Assembly (NCBI GenBank): GCA_040081755.1
Contig: JBEBFW010000076.1
Coordinates: 1-13,259 of the forward strand
Length of the DNA stretch: 13,259 nucleotides
Direction of reading: 5' to 3'
Source of the DNA: Amphiplicatus sp040081755
Lineage (GTDB): Bacteria; Pseudomonadota; Alphaproteobacteria; Caulobacterales; Parvularculaceae
Under the pieces are notes generated by a model. The model did no database searches, had not been told where the DNA came from, and worked only from the letters and a program-made list of their open reading frames with translations. The translations under genes and the position numbers were made by a program. Below, piece after piece: positions 1 through 6,549 of the stretch (positions are counted from its first letter, which is position 1; the number at the start of each line of letters is the position of its first letter).

Positions 1-1
1 C

Positions 2-373
2 CGCGCGCGGGCGCGCGGCGTCGGCGTCGTCGCGATCGCGCCGCTGGCGCAGGGGCTCTATCGCCGGGATTTTCTGCGCATCGCTGCGGCGGCCGACGCC
101 TGGCGCGTCGCCCGCGCACTCATCAGGAACAGGCGTGAATTGTCGCAAGCCCGCGCGGCCCGAAGCGTCCTTGAAGCGGCGGAGAGCCTGACGCCTGCTC
201 AAGGTGCGCTCGCCTTCGTGCGCGCCAATCCAGATATCGATGTCGCGGTTACAACCACGACGAGCCTCGATCGCCTTGCCGAGACGCTGGAGGGGCTCGC
301 CCGAAGCGCCTCGCCGAAACTTCTCGCCGCGTTGGCAGGTCTCAGCCTTGACGCTCAAGGGTCGGAACCATAG
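2..373 (+). CDS. Aldo/keto-reductase-like protein, C-terminal part (5' truncated)
   Basis: The reading frame is open from the window edge and ends at TAG 371-373, so only about the last 123 residues are visible. The fragment starts with a strand-like segment GVGVVAIAPLAQGLY, then a helical arginine-rich stretch, then LTPAQGALAFVRANPDIDVAVTTTTSLDRLAETL. This pattern (a 'plain, vague, top-of-barrel' strand, then helix, then xxAxxFVxxxPxIxxxxxxxxSxxxLxE) is that of the C-terminal end of the NAD(P)H-dependent aldo/keto reductase TIM barrel, including the late cofactor-phosphate-binding loop. The catalytic Asp/Tyr/Lys/His would lie upstream of the window, so activity cannot be judged. The gene reads in the same direction as grxD, with 32 bases between them. 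A different TIM-barrel oxidoreductase remains possible. Confidence 0.6.
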   Translation, partial: RARARGVGVVAIAPLAQGLYRRDFLRIAAAADAWRVARALIRNRRELSQARAARSVLEAAESLTPAQGALAFVRANPDIDVAVTTTTSLDRLAETLEGLARSASPKLLAALAGLSLDAQGSEP

Positions 374-405
374 CTACTGGACTCGTTTACAAGAGAGTTC
401 GGGCG

Positions 406-741
406 ATGAGCGACAATCCGGTGCTGGCCGAAATCAGGCAGAAGATCGATGGCAACGCCGTCATGCTCTTCATGAAGGGAACGCCGCAATTCCCGCAATG
501 CGGGTTCTCCGCCGCCGTCATCCAGATCCTCGATTTTCTCGGCGTCGAATATGGCTCGGAGAACGTGCTCGCCCGCGCCGAACTCCGCCAGGGCATCAAG
601 GACTATTCCGACTGGCCGACCATCCCGCAGCTCTATGTGAAGGGCGAATTCGTCGGCGGCTGCGACATCGTCCGCGAAATGTTCGAGAGCGGCGAATTGA
701 AGAAACTCTTCGCCGAGAAAGGCCTGATCGCCGCCGCCTGA
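406..741 (+). CDS. grxD: Grx4-type monothiol glutaredoxin (GrxD)
   Basis: Cytosolic monothiol glutaredoxin of 111 residues, the usual length for a single-domain Grx4/Grx5 protein. The family binds a [2Fe-2S] cluster with glutathione and passes it to acceptor proteins; it often acts with BolA. All hallmarks are visible: K24 and the CGFS active site at residues 32-35 (one cysteine, hence monothiol), the WPTIPQLYV cis-proline/glutathione-binding segment at about 70-78, and GGCDI at 84-88. A GAGAG Shine-Dalgarno-like stretch at 393-397 lies 8 bases before the ATG. In many alphaproteobacteria grxD neighbours bolA; here the upstream neighbour is an oxidoreductase fragment and bolA is not in the window. 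Assignment is secure from the motifs. Confidence 0.95.
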   Translation: MSDNPVLAEIRQKIDGNAVMLFMKGTPQFPQCGFSAAVIQILDFLGVEYGSENVLARAELRQGIKDYSDWPTIPQLYVKGEFVGGCDIVREMFESGELKKLFAEKGLIAAA

Positions 742-745
742 GCGC

Positions 746-805
746 TGGTATATGCCATTGACATATGCCAAGTTCCGGCATATGCCATAGGGATATATCA
801 GGAGG
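746..805 (+). promoter_or_regulatory. Promoter and repeated operator of the first vapBC module
   Basis: A perfect -35 hexamer TTGACA lies at 758-763. Seventeen bases later the hexamer TATGCC at 781-786 is the best-placed -10 (a weak match). Around and inside this promoter TATGCCA occurs three times (751-757, 764-770, 781-787), and the last copy is part of the perfect palindrome GGCATATGCC (777-786). TGGTATATGCCA at 746-757 is a near-palindrome. A strong Shine-Dalgarno, CAGGAGG, is at 799-805, 8 bases before the vapB ATG. Repeats overlapping the core promoter are what is expected for autorepression of a type II toxin-antitoxin operon by VapB or VapBC. Binding itself is inferred. Confidence 0.65.
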
Positions 806-813
806 CCGCAGCG

Positions 814-1173
814 ATGGTCAAAGCCAAGCTGTTCCGCAACAACAAGAGTCAGGCGGTGCGCCTGCCGAAGGACGTCGCTTTTCCGGAGTCCGTCACGGAA
901 GTCGAAATCACCAGGGTTGGCGACAGATGCGTGATCTCGCCGGTTGGAAAATCCTTCGATCTGTTTTTCGACGGGCCCGGAATGCCTCCCGACTTCATGA
1001 TCGATCGAGACCAGCCTGCCGATCAGGCGCGCCCCATTCTCGAACAGTGGGTGAAAGCGGACCCTGCATCGCCCGAGGCCGAGGTCAAGCACACTCCGAA
1101 GCCTGCGAACACGCCCCACAAGAATCGCACAAAGCCTGGCTCGGCTGAAGGCCCGGCCAAGAACAGAATGTGA
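814..1173 (+). CDS. vapB: VapB-type antitoxin (AbrB/SpoVT fold) with a long C-terminal tail
   Basis: Antitoxin of a type II module, expected to bind its own promoter and to neutralise the downstream VapC nuclease. Residues 1-45 (KLFRNNKSQAVRLPK, then EVEITRVGDRCVISP) are the swapped-hairpin AbrB/MazE DNA-binding domain. Residues about 48-76 (FDLFFDGP, PPDFMIDRDQP) match the toxin-wrapping region of VapB partners of tRNA(fMet)-type VapC. Family members normally end near residue 75-80. This protein continues for about 43 more residues (77-119), rich in Pro, Lys, His and Asn and likely disordered. The start is fixed by a strong Shine-Dalgarno at 799-805. The stop is 9 bases before the vapC ATG, so the two are almost certainly co-translated. 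Confidence 0.88.
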   Translation: MVKAKLFRNNKSQAVRLPKDVAFPESVTEVEITRVGDRCVISPVGKSFDLFFDGPGMPPDFMIDRDQPADQARPILEQWVKADPASPEAEVKHTPKPANTPHKNRTKPGSAEGPAKNRM

Positions 1174-1182
1174 GTTTGTGCG

Positions 1183-1584
1183 ATGTTGCGCTACATGCTG
1201 GACACGAATATCTGCGTTTACGCGACCAGCGCCCGGACATTCCCGGTTCGAACCAGGTTGAATCGGCATGCGGAACAGTCGTGCGTTTCATCCGTGACCT
1301 ATATGGAGCTCTATTACGGTGCAGAGTATTCGAGCGATCCGCATCGTGCGCGCAGAGGGCTTGATGAATTCGCAGCGCCGCTGACGTTGCTTGATTATGA
1401 CCGCGACGCCGCCGCGCACACGGGCGAGATCAGAGCGCATCTGCGGCGCAAGGGGACCCCGATCGGGCCTTATGACTCCATGATCGCCGGCCATGCGCGC
1501 TCGAAGGGCCTCGCCCTCGTCACCAATAATCTCGCCGAGTTCTCCCGCGTGCCCGGCCTGCAGTGCGAGAACTGGATCGATTGA
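1183..1584 (+). CDS. vapC: VapC-type PIN-domain ribonuclease toxin
   Basis: PIN-domain endoribonuclease of 133 residues, the usual size. The Mg-binding acidic residues are present: D7 in YMLDTNICVY, E42 in TYMELYYG and D98 in PIGPYDSMIAGHA, with LVTNN at 112-116 near the fourth position. The C-terminal LVTNNLAEFSRVPGLQCENW signature is typical of VapC proteins of the VapC/MvpT group that cleave initiator tRNA(fMet). That substrate is known for characterised relatives and only inferred here. No strong ribosome-binding site precedes the ATG, consistent with coupling to vapB 9 bases upstream. The helicase gene starts 44 bases downstream on the same strand and may receive read-through transcription. 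The toxin looks intact. Confidence 0.9.
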   Translation: MLRYMLDTNICVYATSARTFPVRTRLNRHAEQSCVSSVTYMELYYGAEYSSDPHRARRGLDEFAAPLTLLDYDRDAAAHTGEIRAHLRRKGTPIGPYDSMIAGHARSKGLALVTNNLAEFSRVPGLQCENWID

Positions 1585-1627
1585 ACGGCGCATTGCCAGC
1601 CGCAACGGTCGCGTGCTGATTGCCGGA

Positions 1628-4069
1628 ATGCCGCTCGCCGCCGCGCCGCTGCCTGACAAGTTCGCCCAATGGTTCGCCGCACGCGGCTGGTCGTTGCGAG
1701 CGCATCAGGCCGCCTGCCTTGAGGCGGCGCGTCGCGGCGCCTCTTCTCTCCTGATCGCGCCGACCGGCGGGGGCAAGACCCTCGCCGGATTCCTGCCGAG
1801 CCTCATCGAGCTTGAGGAGGGCGTGGCTGGGGCGGGCCTGCACACGCTCTATGTGTCGCCGCTGAAGGCGCTCGCGGTCGATGTCGCCCGCAACATCGGC
1901 GCGCCGATCCGCGAGATGGAGCTCGGCGTCTCCTTCGAGACGCGCACCGGCGACACGCCGACGAGCCGCCGTCTGCGGCAACGCCATTCGCCGCCGGACG
2001 TCCTGCTGACGACGCCCGAGCAATTGGCGCTGCTGCTGGCCGCGCCCCGGGCGGGCAGGATGTTCAGCGGGCTGAAGGTCGTCATCCTCGACGAACTCCA
2101 TGCGATGACCGGATCGAAACGCGGCGATCTGCTGGCGCTCGGCCTTGCGCGCTTGCGCAAGCTCGCGCCGGACTTGCGCTCGACGGGGCTCTCCGCGACC
2201 GTCGCCGATCCGGCGCCGCTCCTCGCCTTTCTCGGCCCATCGGCCGAACTCATTCGGGCGGCGGGCGGCGCGAAGCCGGTCGTGCGCGTTCACGATTCCG
2301 AAGGCCGCATCCCATGGTCGGGCCACTCGGCGCGCCACGCCTTCGCCGAGGTCTATGACGCCATCCGCGGCGCGCGCCTGACGCTCGTTTTCGTCAACAC
2401 GCGCAGTCAGGCGGAGATGACCTTTCAGGCGCTGTGGTCGATGAACGACGACAACCTCCCGATCGCCCTCCATCATGGCTCGCTCGATGTCGAGCGGCGG
2501 CGCAAGGTCGAGGCGGCGATGGTGCGCGGAAGCTTGCGCGCGGTCGTCTGCACCTCGACGCTCGATCTCGGGATCGACTGGGGCGATGTCGATCTCGTCA
2601 TTCAGATCGGCGCGCCCAAGGGCGCAAGCCGCCTCACGCAGCGCATCGGCAGAGCCAACCATCGCATGGACGAACCGTCCTCGGCCCTGCTCATTCCCGG
2701 AAACCGCTTCGAGGTTCTCGAATGCCTCGCCGCGCGCGATGCGATCGACGAGGGGGCGCTCGACGGCGACCGGACGGACCGGGCGGGCGCTCTCGACGTG
2801 CTCGCCCAGCACATTCTCGGCATGGCCTGCGCCGCGCCATTCCTGAGCGACGATCTCTACAAGGAGGTTCGAACGGCCGCCCCTTACGCGATGCTTTTGC
2901 GCGCGGACTTCGATCATGCCCTCGAATTCGTCGCCTGCGGGGGCTATTCGCTGAAGAGCTACGATCGCTTCCGCCGCATCGTGAAGGGCCCGGACGGTCT
3001 CTACAGGATTCGAAACGCGGCGGTCGCCCAGCAATACCGCATGAATGTCGGAACGATCGTCGAGGCGCCCGCCGTGAGCATCCGCCTTGCGGGCAAGACG
3101 GGCCGCCGGCCGGGCCCGCGGCTCGGCACGCTGGAGGAATGGTTCGTCGAGGGCCTCGCTCCCGGCGATACGTTTCTTTTCGCAGGCGAGGTTCTGCGCT
3201 TTGAGGGGACGGATGGCGCCGATGCGCTGGTGACGCGCGCCCCGGGCCAATCGGCGAAAATTCCGACCTGGAACGGCGCCAAGTTTCCGCTGACGACCTA
3301 TCTCGCCGAGCGGGTTCGCCGCATGATCGCGGATCGCGACAGTTGGCGATCGATGCCGGAAGCCTTGCGGGAATGGCTCGATCTCCAGGGAGACGTTTCG
3401 CAGCTGCCGGCGCCGGACGAACTGCTGGCGGAAACCTTTCCTTATACGAACCGTTTCTTTCTCGTCTGTTATCCGTTCGACGGCCGGCTCGCGCATCAAA
3501 CGCTCGGCATGCTGCTGACGCGGCGCCTTGAACGGCTCGGCCTCCAGCCGCTCGGCTTCACGCCGACGGAATATTCTCTCTCCATATGGGGCCGGCGCGA
3601 CCTCTCGGGCGTCGATCTCGATGCGCTCTTCGACGAGGACATGCTGGGCGACGATCTCGAGGCCTGGCTCGGAGAATCGACATTGATGAAGCGGACCTTC
3701 CGCGACTGCGCGGTCATCGCCGGCCTCATCGAGCGGCGCTATCCCGGCCAGCAGAAATCCGGGCGTCAGGTCTCATTCTCCGCCGACCTCATCTACAATG
3801 TGCTGAAGGAGCACGAGCCCGGTCACCTGCTGATGAAGGCCGCCTGGGCGGACGCTGCGGGCGGTTTTCTCGACCTCGCGCGGCTCCAGGCGCTCCTCGC
3901 CCGGATCAAGGGCCGCATCCGCCTGGTGAAATTGAGCGGGGTTTCCCCGCTTGCCGTTCCGGTGATGCTCGAAATAAACAAGATGACCATCTACGGCGAA
4001 GCGCAGGAAGAAATGCTGAAGGAAGCGGGAGACGCCGTGATCGAAGCGGGGATGCGACGCAAGGCCTGA
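1628..4069 (+). CDS. Ligase-associated DNA damage response DEXH-box helicase (Lhr family)
   Basis: Superfamily 2 DNA helicase of 813 residues, the usual length of the ligase-associated Lhr-Core branch. Numbered from the ATG at 1628: motif I APTGGGK at 44-50; TTPEQLALLL 128-137; DELH (motif II) 155-158; SAT (motif III) 189-191; second RecA domain with VFVNTRS 254-260 and HHGSLDVERR 282-291; CTSTLDLGIDWG 308-319; and motif VI QRIGRANH 338-345. A winged-helix and Lhr-core region follows. Relatives act with an ATP-dependent ligase, the PdeM phosphoesterase and a beta-lactamase-fold exonuclease in end processing. The ATG at 1628 is chosen because the family begins shortly before the FAQWFAARGW segment. 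The frame is open back to 1493, but that would overlap vapC by over 90 bases. GTG 1613 is an alternative. Neither has a clear ribosome-binding site. Ligase and exonuclease genes are not in the window. Confidence 0.92.
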   Translation: MPLAAAPLPDKFAQWFAARGWSLRAHQAACLEAARRGASSLLIAPTGGGKTLAGFLPSLIELEEGVAGAGLHTLYVSPLKALAVDVARNIGAPIREMELGVSFETRTGDTPTSRRLRQRHSPPDVLLTTPEQLALLLAAPRAGRMFSGLKVVILDELHAMTGSKRGDLLALGLARLRKLAPDLRSTGLSATVADPAPLLAFLGPSAELIRAAGGAKPVVRVHDSEGRIPWSGHSARHAFAEVYDAIRGARLTLVFVNTRSQAEMTFQALWSMNDDNLPIALHHGSLDVERRRKVEAAMVRGSLRAVVCTSTLDLGIDWGDVDLVIQIGAPKGASRLTQRIGRANHRMDEPSSALLIPGNRFEVLECLAARDAIDEGALDGDRTDRAGALDVLAQHILGMACAAPFLSDDLYKEVRTAAPYAMLLRADFDHALEFVACGGYSLKSYDRFRRIVKGPDGLYRIRNAAVAQQYRMNVGTIVEAPAVSIRLAGKTGRRPGPRLGTLEEWFVEGLAPGDTFLFAGEVLRFEGTDGADALVTRAPGQSAKIPTWNGAKFPLTTYLAERVRRMIADRDSWRSMPEALREWLDLQGDVSQLPAPDELLAETFPYTNRFFLVCYPFDGRLAHQTLGMLLTRRLERLGLQPLGFTPTEYSLSIWGRRDLSGVDLDALFDEDMLGDDLEAWLGESTLMKRTFRDCAVIAGLIERRYPGQQKSGRQVSFSADLIYNVLKEHEPGHLLMKAAWADAAGGFLDLARLQALLARIKGRIRLVKLSGVSPLAVPVMLEINKMTIYGEAQEEMLKEAGDAVIEAGMRRKA

Positions 4070-4091
4070 ACATCTTGCCCCGAAAAGCGCC

Positions 4092-4409
4092 TTACGCAAT
4101 CTCCTTCAGTTCCTGCTGAACAAGGCGCGGACGCTTGTTGATCAGCGCAAGCAGCACGCGCGCCGGTCCTTCCGGACGACGCCGCTTTTGCTCCCAGCCT
4201 TGGAGCGTGCCGAGCGAAACGCCGATACTGAGCGCAAAATCGCGCTGCGAGAGCCCCGCTTTTTCACGAATTGCAGCCACGTCGGGCTCCGGCACGGCGA
4301 TCTCATGAACAATGGCTCCTGTCCTGGAGCCCTTGGCGTAAGCCAGCGCCTCCTTGAGGCCGCGTTTCATGCTCCGATACGCCATTGACGTTTTTGCGGC
4401 TTTTCTCAT
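4092..4409 (-). CDS. XRE-family antitoxin (NadS/HigA-like)
   Basis: Helix-turn-helix antitoxin of 105 residues, encoded second in its operon. The lambda-repressor-like domain covers residues about 43-92: DVAAIREKAGLSQRDFALSIGVSLGTLQGWEQ, followed by RRRPEGPARVLLALI. This pattern is characteristic of NadS-type partners of RelE-like toxins, where toxin precedes antitoxin. The basic N-terminal 30 residues, before the HTH, resemble the toxin-contacting part of these antitoxins. The ATG overlaps the toxin stop in an ATGA (4406-4409), giving tight translational coupling. A second in-frame ATG lies eight codons in, so a slightly shorter protein is possible. It converges on the end of the helicase gene with only 22 bases between them. 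The likely role is to bind the toxin and repress the shared promoter at about 4759-4796. Confidence 0.87.
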   Translation of the reverse strand: MRKAAKTSMAYRSMKRGLKEALAYAKGSRTGAIVHEIAVPEPDVAAIREKAGLSQRDFALSIGVSLGTLQGWEQKRRRPEGPARVLLALINKRPRLVQQELKEIA

Positions 4410-4753
4410 TTTCTACTCCCGTAATGTTCGGCGATTTCGTCGCAAAGGCCGATGAGGTCGGCCAGCTCCTTCTTGCTGAGGTTCGCTTTTTCATTCTTGG
4501 CGAAAATGCTCAGCAAAAACACCGGCAGCTCCTCGCGCCTGAAAAAATGGAGGGTGCGATACCCGCCGCTTTTTCCCGATGATCGTCCAGCGAAGCGCGC
4601 CTTCCTCAGCCCGCCGCCGAGCGGAACGCCGCATTCCGGATCGGCGGCGATCGCGTTGACAATAAATGTCCGCTCAGCGTCGGTGATCTGGAGACCTTTA
4701 GCGCGATGAGCGAACTCCTGCGTCTCAACGACGGTGCGAAGGCGTCGATCCAT
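4406..4753 (-). CDS. RelE/HigB-like type II toxin
   Basis: Toxin of 115 residues. Visible elements are GGGLRKARFAGRSSGKSGGYRTLHFF at 46-71, then VFLLSIFAKNEKANLSKKELADL at 78-100. This is the signature of the RelE-like (formerly DUF1044) branch usually paired with NadS antitoxins: a GLRKxR, a GKSGGxR basic patch and a conserved AKNEKxxLS. RelE-family members cleave mRNA, usually on the ribosome; whether this branch does so in the same way is inferred. The gene is first in a two-gene operon and overlaps the antitoxin gene by four bases. The start is the ATG at 4753. There is no strong ribosome-binding site, and the best-scoring promoter would place the transcript start almost at the ATG, so the mRNA may be nearly leaderless. 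Confidence 0.85.
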   Translation of the reverse strand: MDRRLRTVVETQEFAHRAKGLQITDAERTFIVNAIAADPECGVPLGGGLRKARFAGRSSGKSGGYRTLHFFRREELPVFLLSIFAKNEKANLSKKELADLIGLCDEIAEHYGSRK

Positions 4754-4758
4754 GGCCT

Positions 4759-4796
4759 ATCATGTCAGTGAGCGATATATAAGTCAATGACGTATA
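4759..4796 (-). promoter_or_regulatory. Candidate promoter and operator of the RelE/XRE module
   Basis: On the minus strand TTGACT (4787-4782) and CATGAT (4764-4759) are spaced by 17 bases and resemble a sigma-70 promoter. The -35 sits inside an imperfect palindrome on the plus strand: arms TATAAGTCA (4778-4786) and TGACGTATA (4788-4796), 8 of 9 positions paired around one central base. The flanking CGA and TCG extend the dyad loosely. The dyad overlapping the -35 would let the XRE antitoxin block RNA polymerase. Both promoter and operator are inferences from the sequence. Confidence 0.5.
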
Positions 4797-4872
4797 GTCG
4801 GCCGCGGGCGACTTTTGACCGGTCACGCTGTTCAGCCCGGCAGATTCATGCCAGCATGTTTGAGGAGCGAGG

Positions 4873-5595
4873 GTGGGATGCGGCGTGACCGATTGCGCAC
4901 TCATTGAACTTTGCGGCGAGAAGCTCCTTGCTCATCCCATGGGCGCGCTCTTCTGGCCGGCGCAGGAGACGCTGATCGTCGCCGATCTGCATTTCGAAAA
5001 GGGCTCCGCCTATGCGCGGCGCGGCGTGTTCCTGCCGCCCTACGACACGCGGACGACGCTGAAGCGCCTCATCGTCCTTTGCCGCCGCTTCAATCCGCGC
5101 GCGGTCATCTCGCTTGGCGACGCCTTTCATGACGGCGAAGCCGAGGCGCGCATCGACAAAGAGGACGCTGAACTTCTGACGGGTCTCGTCGCGGCTCAGC
5201 GCTGGACCTGGATTCTCGGCAACCACGACGCCGCGCCGCCGAAGGCGTTTGCGGGAGCGGCGTCGATCGAAGAGCGTCTCGGCCCGCTGGTCTTCAGGCA
5301 CGAGCCTTTGCGCGGCGCGGCGCGAGGAGAGCTTTGCGGGCATCTTCATCCGAGCGCGCGCATCAAGACGGAAAGCGGCTCGCAGCGCCGTCGCTGTTTT
5401 GCAGCCGACGGGTCCCGCATGGTGCTGCCGGCTTTCGGCGCCTATGCCGGCGGGCTCAACATTCTGGATGCAGCGTTCGATCGGGTCTTCGCCGCGCGCT
5501 CGGCATGGGCGCTCGGCGCCCGGGGCGTTTATCGGATCGCGCCCGGACTGTTGATGCCGGAGGAGAACGCGCCGCCGCTTCGCGCGGCGCGCTGA
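4873..5595 (+). CDS. pdeM: Ligase-associated DNA damage response endonuclease PdeM
   Basis: Calcineurin-like metallophosphoesterase of 240 residues, the repair-associated PdeM branch. The metal ligands are complete: D38 and H40 in ADLHFEKG, D83 in SLGDAFHD, N117 and H118 in GNHD, H143 in VFRHEP, and H157/H159 in GHLHP. The early PxGALFW and late LPAFGAYAGGLN segments match the family. Characterised relatives are metal-dependent nucleases or phosphodiesterases on DNA, working with the Lhr-type helicase encoded upstream at 1628-4069. The proposed GTG start has a GAGGAG at 4862-4867, 5 bases upstream; a second in-frame GTG at 4885 is the alternative. Unusually, about 800 bases containing a reversed toxin-antitoxin pair separate it from the helicase gene. 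It converges with the next gene, 7 bases away. Confidence 0.9.
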   Translation: MGCGVTDCALIELCGEKLLAHPMGALFWPAQETLIVADLHFEKGSAYARRGVFLPPYDTRTTLKRLIVLCRRFNPRAVISLGDAFHDGEAEARIDKEDAELLTGLVAAQRWTWILGNHDAAPPKAFAGAASIEERLGPLVFRHEPLRGAARGELCGHLHPSARIKTESGSQRRRCFAADGSRMVLPAFGAYAGGLNILDAAFDRVFAARSAWALGARGVYRIAPGLLMPEENAPPLRAAR

Positions 5596-5602
5596 GGCCG
5601 TC

Positions 5603-6010
5603 TCATTCCCGGAGCGCCAGCCCGCTCTTGGTCGCCTCGATCCCGAGCCGGCGCATGGCGGTGCAGCTATAGGCGTCTCCGGCCGCGCACGCCTTGCGCA
5701 ATTGTTGCGCGCCGCCCTCGCGATCCGCGTCGACGCCTTCTCCGGTGATCCTCATTTCGCCCGCGTAGCCGCAGGCGTAGAGGAGCCCGGCGCTGCAGGC
5801 GCGCGTAAAATATCCGTAGGCCTTGTTGAGATCGAGCGGCACGCCGTCGCCGTATTTGTAGCGCAGGGCGAGAGCGCCGCAGCTGAACTGCAGCCCCGCC
5901 TCGCACTCGCTCTCGAGATCGCCGCTTTGGCGCCGCGACGCGCCGCCGAGCGGGGTCGCCGAAACGACGGCGACAGCCAGCATGCCCAACGCGATCCCCC
6001 AGCGTCCCAT
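5603..6010 (-). CDS. Secreted Sel1/Hcp-like cysteine-rich repeat protein (copy 1)
   Basis: Small predicted periplasmic protein of 135 residues. Residues 1-25 form a signal peptide (MGRWGIALGMLAVAVVSATPLGGAS). The mature part carries cysteine pairs at 36/44, 72/80 and 108/116. Each pair is C-x7-C, and corresponding cysteines repeat exactly every 36 residues. Each pair sits in a helix-pair repeat (for example YFTRACSAGLLYACGYAGEM). This is the pattern of Sel1-like repeats of the Helicobacter Hcp type, where each 36-residue helical hairpin is closed by one disulfide. Such proteins are protein-binding scaffolds; a specific function cannot be assigned. It is the paralogue of the upstream minus-strand gene at 6154-6549. 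The terminal 19 residues are non-repetitive. Confidence 0.8.
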   Translation of the reverse strand: MGRWGIALGMLAVAVVSATPLGGASRRQSGDLESECEAGLQFSCGALALRYKYGDGVPLDLNKAYGYFTRACSAGLLYACGYAGEMRITGEGVDADREGGAQQLRKACAAGDAYSCTAMRRLGIEATKSGLALRE

Positions 6011-6080
6011 GCCGGGCGACGCTGCGAAATCCGGGCCAGGGATTTGTTAAGGTTTAGTGCGCCGGGCGAAAAAGCGGCAT

Positions 6081-6155
6081 CCGGTTTTTCGTAGAACCGG
6101 CGCGACCACCAGAGAATCCAGAGCCTCGCGATTCCTTTGAATCGCCCGAGGCTCT
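6081..6155. repeat. Intergenic palindromic element, two hairpins
   Basis: Between the two Sel1/Hcp-like genes lie two inverted repeats. The outer one pairs AGAGCCTCG (6120-6128) with CGAGGCTCT (6147-6155) and continues inward with CGATTC (6129-6134) and GAATCG (6139-6144). That makes a 15-bp stem with a 2-base bulge and a CTTT loop. The second pairs CCGGTT (6081-6086) with AACCGG (6095-6100). Read on the minus strand, the second hairpin is followed within eight bases by a run of five T (complement of 6069-6073), so it could act as a weak terminator for the upstream minus-strand gene. The style (AACCGG arms plus an adjacent CTTTTTCG) resembles dispersed intergenic palindromes common in Rhizobiales genomes, which is my recollection and not something I can test. 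Confidence 0.55.
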
Positions 6156-6549
6156 AGGCCGGTCGCTTCTTTGGCATTTTCACCCCGAGCCGCCGCGCCG
6201 TCTCGCACGACCACGCGTCCCCGCGCCGGCAGGCGCCCCTCAGAATCGGCGCGCCGTCGGTGTCATTGGCCGGGACTCCAAGCCCGAGATAGGTCATCTC
6301 GCCAACATTGCCGCAGGCGAAATTCACGCCGCCCTCGCAAGCTCTGAGGAACAGTGTGAGCGCCTTCGGATAATCGCGCATCACATTGCGTCCGTGCTTA
6401 TAGAGAACGGCGAGATTGGCGCAGGCGAGGAACTCGCCGCTGGCGCAGGGGTTCTCGAGCCTCGCGACGTTCTCCGTCTGCGCGCGGACGGAAACGGGCG
6501 CAAACCACGCGGCGAGCGCCGCCACAACGCAGAAGGCGCGCAATTTCAC
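6154..6549 (-). CDS. Secreted Sel1/Hcp-like cysteine-rich repeat protein (copy 2)
   Basis: Paralogue of the gene at 5603-6010. From the GTG at 6549 it has 131 residues with a signal peptide VKLRAFCVVAALAAWFAPVSVRA (1-23). Cysteine pairs at 35/43, 71/79 and 107/115 are again C-x7-C with an exact 36-residue period, and the repeats contain LAVLYKHGRN, CEGGVNFACGNVGEMTYLG and CRRGDAWSCETARRLG. The fold is expected to be disulfide-clamped Sel1-like helical hairpins in the periplasm; the partner is unknown. The start at 6549 is preferred over another in-frame GTG at 6597: it has a GGAG about 10 bases upstream and puts the signal peptide at the very N-terminus, while 6597 has no ribosome-binding site. 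The stop lies inside the hairpin ending at 6155. Confidence 0.77.
   Translation of the reverse strand: MKLRAFCVVAALAAWFAPVSVRAQTENVARLENPCASGEFLACANLAVLYKHGRNVMRDYPKALTLFLRACEGGVNFACGNVGEMTYLGLGVPANDTDGAPILRGACRRGDAWSCETARRLGVKMPKKRPA

Noticed and set aside
355..1269. Long minus-strand frame opposite grxD and vapB
   Set aside because: It lies antisense to two genes with clear family motifs and its translation resembles no domain; high GC keeps antisense frames open.
1493..1627. N-terminal extension of the helicase to an ATG inside vapC
   Set aside because: It would overlap vapC by 92 bases and adds a Ser/Pro/Arg-rich stretch not seen in the family.
1520..3499. 659-codon minus-strand frame opposite the helicase
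   Set aside because: The plus strand carries every helicase motif; the antisense translation is Arg/Ala/Glu-rich filler.
4816..4825. TGACCGGTCA palindrome before pdeM
   Set aside because: A single 10-base palindrome with no repeat or promoter in register is too weak to call an operator.
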